Source: an uncultured Sphingomonadales bacterium (GTDB lineage Bacteria; Pseudomonadota; Alphaproteobacteria; Sphingomonadales; Sphingomonadaceae). Taken from it: a stretch of DNA of 64,000 nt. The notes below the pieces were generated by a model. That model was given only the letters and a program-made list of their open reading frames with translations. It was not told the DNA's origin and made no database searches. The first letter of the stretch is position 1. Every line of letters begins with the position of its first letter. The DNA is taken from NCBI GenBank assembly GCA_903821605.1, contig CAIJLZ010000004.1, positions 124,001-188,000 of the forward strand. The letters run 5' to 3'. A program made the position numbers and the translations under genes. Shown piece by piece: positions 60,942 to 64,000 of this stretch.

Positions 60942-62096
60942 ATGGCGCAGGAAAGCGGTAGTAGCCTTGATGTGGAATCCCTGCTGGCGCGGGCGCGGCA
61001 GGAAACGGGGCTGCAGGATTATGGCGACCTCTGGTTCATGGGGCCGCTCACCAAGCTGGTCGAATATGTGAACGCCGAAGCGGGCCTGATTGCGCCCGAT
61101 GCCGGTGCAGGCATGCGCATCGCCAGCGCCCTGTCCGATCGGCTGAAGCTGGTCCAATATTTCAAGGATCATCCCAGCGCGCATGACGAGGTGATCGATG
61201 TGGCCTGCGCCATTGTCGGCCTGCCGCGCACCGGATCGACCGTGATGCAACGCCTGCTTGCCAGTTCGCCCAAGCTGACCTCGCTGTTCTGGTGGGAAAC
61301 CACCTTCCCGCTGCCATTCCCCGGCGAAACGCCCGGTGATCCCACGCCTCGGCAGGATCTCGCCAAGCAGGTGGTGGATTCGCTGCTGGAGCTCTGGCCG
61401 GATTTCGAAAGCATCGATCCCATTGAGGCCATGGTCGTGTCCGAAGAAGTGATCCTGCTTGATCGCACCTTCCTGTCCACCAGCTATGATTCGATGATGA
61501 ACGTGCCGTCCTATGGCTTCTGGATGGCCGATCAGGACCATGAACCGGCCTATCGCGACCTGCTGCTGTGGCTGAAGGCGATCCAGCATCAAAGCCCATG
61601 GCGCCATGGTCGCCGCTGGGTGTTGAAGACGCCGCATCATGTGCTCGGCGGGATGAATGGTCTGCTGGCCGTGTTCCCAGATGCCAAGCTGGTGATGACC
61701 AACCGTAACGTGGCCGATGTGCTGCCGAGCTATTGCAGCATGTGCGCGTCGATGAGCGTCAACACATCGACCACCTATCGCCGCGAGGTGCAGGGCGCCT
61801 ATTGGACGAGCCGCTTTAAGACCGGGCTGGAACGTTTTGCCGCGCTGCGCAAGACACTGCCCGCCGGGCAGGTGATCGATGTTGATTATCGCGACACGGT
61901 CAGCGATCCCATTGGTACGCTTGAACAGGTCATGGTCGCGCTTGACCTTGGCTTTGATGCCGCAGATCGTGCGGCGGCCGAAGCCTGTGTGGCCGACAAT
62001 GTCCGCGACAAGCGACCACCCCACAAATACAGCGCCGAGGAATTCGGCCTGTCGAAAGACCAGATTGCCCGCGACTTTGCCTTTATGGCGGGCTGA
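60942..62096 (+). CDS. Sulfotransferase family protein
   Basis: A 384-residue protein with the PAPS 5-prime-phosphosulfate loop GLPRTGSTVMQRLLASSP (about 93-110) and the 3-prime-phosphate region with LVMTNRNVADVLPSYCSM. The His/Arg layout fits the Sulfotransfer_3 group, which in bacteria sulfates lipids, sterols and other hydroxyls. The ATG at 60942 is chosen; a TTG at 60918 is possible. Its presence in a degradation cluster is odd: it could mask a hydroxyl, or catalyse a different reaction on the same fold. It begins a run continued by an SDR and a hydrolase. Confidence 0.85.
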   Translation: MAQESGSSLDVESLLARARQETGLQDYGDLWFMGPLTKLVEYVNAEAGLIAPDAGAGMRIASALSDRLKLVQYFKDHPSAHDEVIDVACAIVGLPRTGSTVMQRLLASSPKLTSLFWWETTFPLPFPGETPGDPTPRQDLAKQVVDSLLELWPDFESIDPIEAMVVSEEVILLDRTFLSTSYDSMMNVPSYGFWMADQDHEPAYRDLLLWLKAIQHQSPWRHGRRWVLKTPHHVLGGMNGLLAVFPDAKLVMTNRNVADVLPSYCSMCASMSVNTSTTYRREVQGAYWTSRFKTGLERFAALRKTLPAGQVIDVDYRDTVSDPIGTLEQVMVALDLGFDAADRAAAEACVADNVRDKRPPHKYSAEEFGLSKDQIARDFAFMAG

Positions 62097-62133
62097 GTAG
62101 CATTTTTCGAAACAAATTTCGGGAGAGAGAAAC

Positions 62134-62904
62134 ATGATCCTCAAGGACAAAGTCGTCATCATCACCGGCGCTGGGCCGGGCATGGGCCAAGCCACCTGCC
62201 GGGGTGCCGCCGCAGAAGGCGCCAAGGTCGTCATCTCGGCGCGCTCGGTCGACGCCATCAACGCGTTGCGGGATGAGATCGTTGCTGCGGGCGGCGAGGC
62301 AATCGCCGTGCCGTGCGATGTGGCGCAGACCGATCAGTGCAATGCGCTGGCGAAGGCCGCGCTCGACCAATGGGGTCGCATCGATGGGCTGGTGAACTCG
62401 GCCTATTACCACCCCGATTGGGGACCACTTGATGCCCATGCAATCGATCAGGTGCTGCAGGCGATGAACGTCAATGCGGTGGGCGCATTGCGCATGGCGC
62501 AGGCTGTGATCCCCACGATGAAGGCGCAGAAATCGGGTGCCATCGTCAATGTTTCCACGCTTGCCACGCGCAAGCCGATGCCGGGCGAGGGCGGCTATGC
62601 CATGGCCAAGGCCGCGCTGAACCAGATGACGCGCCAGTTGGCGGTGGAACTGACCGGCACCGGCATCCGCGTCAACACGGCGCTGATGGGCTGGATGATG
62701 GGCGCGCCTTTGCGCGGCTTTATCGACGGGCTTGGCGAAGGCGGCCCCGCCTTTGAAACGCAGCGTGCGTCTGAAGTGCCGGTCGGCCATATCCCGGTGG
62801 ACAAGGATTGCGCCAAGGCGGTCTATTTCCTGCTGTCTGATTATGCCAGCGAAGTGACCGGTGCCGCGCTTGACGTCAACGGCGGCGATTGGGTCGCCCC
62901 GTAA
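62134..62904 (+). CDS. Short-chain dehydrogenase/reductase
   Basis: A 256-residue SDR: TGAGPGMGQA, ISARS (Arg, NADP(H)-like), NSAYYHPDWG in place of NNAG, Ser in VSTLATRKP, YAMAK, and VTGAALDVNGGDW at the end. It follows the sulfotransferase by 37 bases and precedes the epoxide-hydrolase-like gene by 47 bases. Substrate unknown; the changed NNAG region (NSA) suggests a divergent subfamily. Confidence 0.87.
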   Translation: MILKDKVVIITGAGPGMGQATCRGAAAEGAKVVISARSVDAINALRDEIVAAGGEAIAVPCDVAQTDQCNALAKAALDQWGRIDGLVNSAYYHPDWGPLDAHAIDQVLQAMNVNAVGALRMAQAVIPTMKAQKSGAIVNVSTLATRKPMPGEGGYAMAKAALNQMTRQLAVELTGTGIRVNTALMGWMMGAPLRGFIDGLGEGGPAFETQRASEVPVGHIPVDKDCAKAVYFLLSDYASEVTGAALDVNGGDWVAP

Positions 62905-62951
62905 CGCCGGCGCGGCGCGGCGCTATCCGCGTTGCACATAGGGAGCTAGCC

Positions 62952-63986
62952 ATGAAGAGCGTCATGATCCCGACCCCTGCGGGGCGGCTCCATGCACTCG
63001 AAGCAGGCGACGGCCCGCTCGTGCTGATGATCCACGGGTTTCCGGGCCTTGGCTGGTCGTGGCGGCACCAGTTGCCTGCGCTCGCCGCCGCCGGATACCG
63101 CGCCGTGGCGGTCGATAGTCTCGGTTATGGGGGCAGCGACCGCCCGGCTGCGGCCGAGGCCTATACCGCAGCGCGGATGCAGGACGCATTCCTCGGCGTG
63201 CTCGATTATTATGGCGCGGAAAGCGCCTTTATCGTCGGTCAGGATTTCGGCGCGCAATATGCGTGGAACATGGCGGTACGCAGCCCGGATCGGGTGCGCG
63301 GCCTGCTCGCCACCATCCCTTATGACTATGACCTGTGCGGGCGAGCCATGTTGGGGAGCGCACCGCGCTTGCCCGCGGGCGCGCTGGCACAGCCGACTTG
63401 CGCCTCGCCCGATCACCTGCCGAGCGAACGCTTTGCCGCGATGGGGCGTGATCACTTCGTTCATTTTCATTATTTCCAGCAAGTCGGCCCCGCGGAACAC
63501 GAATTGGCGGATCGCGTGGCCGAATATCTCCAGCGCAGTTTCCACGCTTTGTCCGCCAGTGGTGATCTCTGGGCGTGGAAGGCCCTTCCGTCGGAGGGGA
63601 CGGGGTATCTCGATGCCTTGCCCGATGCGCCGCCGCTCCCATGGTCGTGGCTGTCGCAGGCGGCGTTTGACCGCTTCGTCGAGGGCTATCACCACCCCGA
63701 TCCGATGCTGCGCTTCATCGGCGGGCTCAACTCCTATCGCACGGCAGACACCAACTGGGTGGAGGGTTTGGCTTGGGCCGATGCCGATGTCACCGTGCCA
63801 ACGCTGTTCCTGTATGGCGCAGACGATCCATCATTCGCGTTCTTTCCAGATTGGGAGCCGCGCCTGCGCCAGCGCGTACCGGGCCTGTGCGGCATCACCG
63901 TGATCGATGGCGCTGGCCATCTGGTGCAACAGGAACAGCCCAAGGCTTTCAATGCTGCGCTGATCGCGTTTCTCAACCGCCTTTGA
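62952..63986 (+). CDS. Epoxide-hydrolase-type alpha/beta hydrolase
   Basis: A 344-residue alpha/beta hydrolase of the epoxide hydrolase/dehalogenase branch. It has HGFPGLGWSWRHQ (29-40), nucleophile Asp98 in IVGQDFGAQYAW, a cap with GGLNSYR supplying a likely lid Tyr, the acid in YGADDPSF, and the base His in GAGHLVQQEQP. An Asp nucleophile, not Ser, sets it apart from HsaD-type C-C hydrolases, so it cannot replace HsaD by homology. The ATG at 62952 has AGGGAG upstream. It ends just before the right edge of the window. Confidence 0.88.
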   Translation: MKSVMIPTPAGRLHALEAGDGPLVLMIHGFPGLGWSWRHQLPALAAAGYRAVAVDSLGYGGSDRPAAAEAYTAARMQDAFLGVLDYYGAESAFIVGQDFGAQYAWNMAVRSPDRVRGLLATIPYDYDLCGRAMLGSAPRLPAGALAQPTCASPDHLPSERFAAMGRDHFVHFHYFQQVGPAEHELADRVAEYLQRSFHALSASGDLWAWKALPSEGTGYLDALPDAPPLPWSWLSQAAFDRFVEGYHHPDPMLRFIGGLNSYRTADTNWVEGLAWADADVTVPTLFLYGADDPSFAFFPDWEPRLRQRVPGLCGITVIDGAGHLVQQEQPKAFNAALIAFLNRL

Positions 63987-64000
63987 GTCGCGCCGACAGC

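Noticed and set aside
60834-62261. 475-codon minus-strand frame opposite the sulfotransferase
   Set aside because: The plus strand has a PAPS-loop protein with proper spacing to neighbours; the minus frame has no domain.
62952-63986. HsaD-type C-C bond hydrolase
   Set aside because: The nucleophile is Asp (GQDFG), which fits epoxide hydrolases, not the Ser of meta-cleavage product hydrolases.

Overview
The window looks like chromosome from a Sphingomonadales alphaproteobacterium. The support is a circularly permuted two-piece tmRNA with tag ANDNEALALAA, a SciP/DUF1153 regulator, a DUF4167 protein, a two-gene MetH, CobS beside a J-domain protein and BolA, GatCAB, and uniformly high GC. I made these assignments by recognising protein families and motifs; no database search was run.

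Positions 1-30183 are housekeeping. In order they hold a DsbA-like lipoprotein (cut by the left edge), DciA, mutY-nudC, a small unknown ORF, sciP, bpt, tRNA-Val(TAC), cobS, a J-domain protein, bolA, selO, an alpha/beta hydrolase, hisS-prfA-prmC, DUF4167, chrA, an M17 aminopeptidase, a YgjP/YcgN/SCO operon, a small lipoprotein, mlaA, a methionine operon (ArsR-methyltransferase fusion, metF, metH in two genes) behind a perfect 24-bp palindrome, ssrA, lolA, gatCAB and tRNA-Thr(GGT).

Positions 30.5-64 kb hold a dense catabolic region that runs off the right edge. It begins with extradiol dioxygenase, HsaA-like flavin monooxygenase and KshA-like Rieske oxygenase. It also has an Old Yellow Enzyme, a CYP51-like P450 with its ferredoxin, a KstD-like FAD dehydrogenase, a 3-alpha-hydroxysteroid dehydrogenase-like SDR, a ketosteroid isomerase with its full catalytic triad and a degenerate relative of it, three SnoaL-fold proteins carrying the Tyr/Asp/His pattern of bile-acid 7-alpha-dehydratases, a second KshA-like oxygenase, a sulfotransferase, an epoxide-hydrolase-type protein, further SDRs, and AraC, LuxR-type and XRE-type regulators. 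Together they point to oxidation and ring opening of a steroid or a related polycyclic terpenoid. The substrate is an inference. HsaB, HsaD and KshB homologues are not in the window.

The most unusual feature is three divergent Coq4-like proteins (44091-44912, 45173-46054, 54542-55345). Each retains an exact HDxxH-x11-E metal motif, and all sit among steroid-type catabolic genes, not ubiquinone genes. They are the best candidates here for an undescribed catabolic step.
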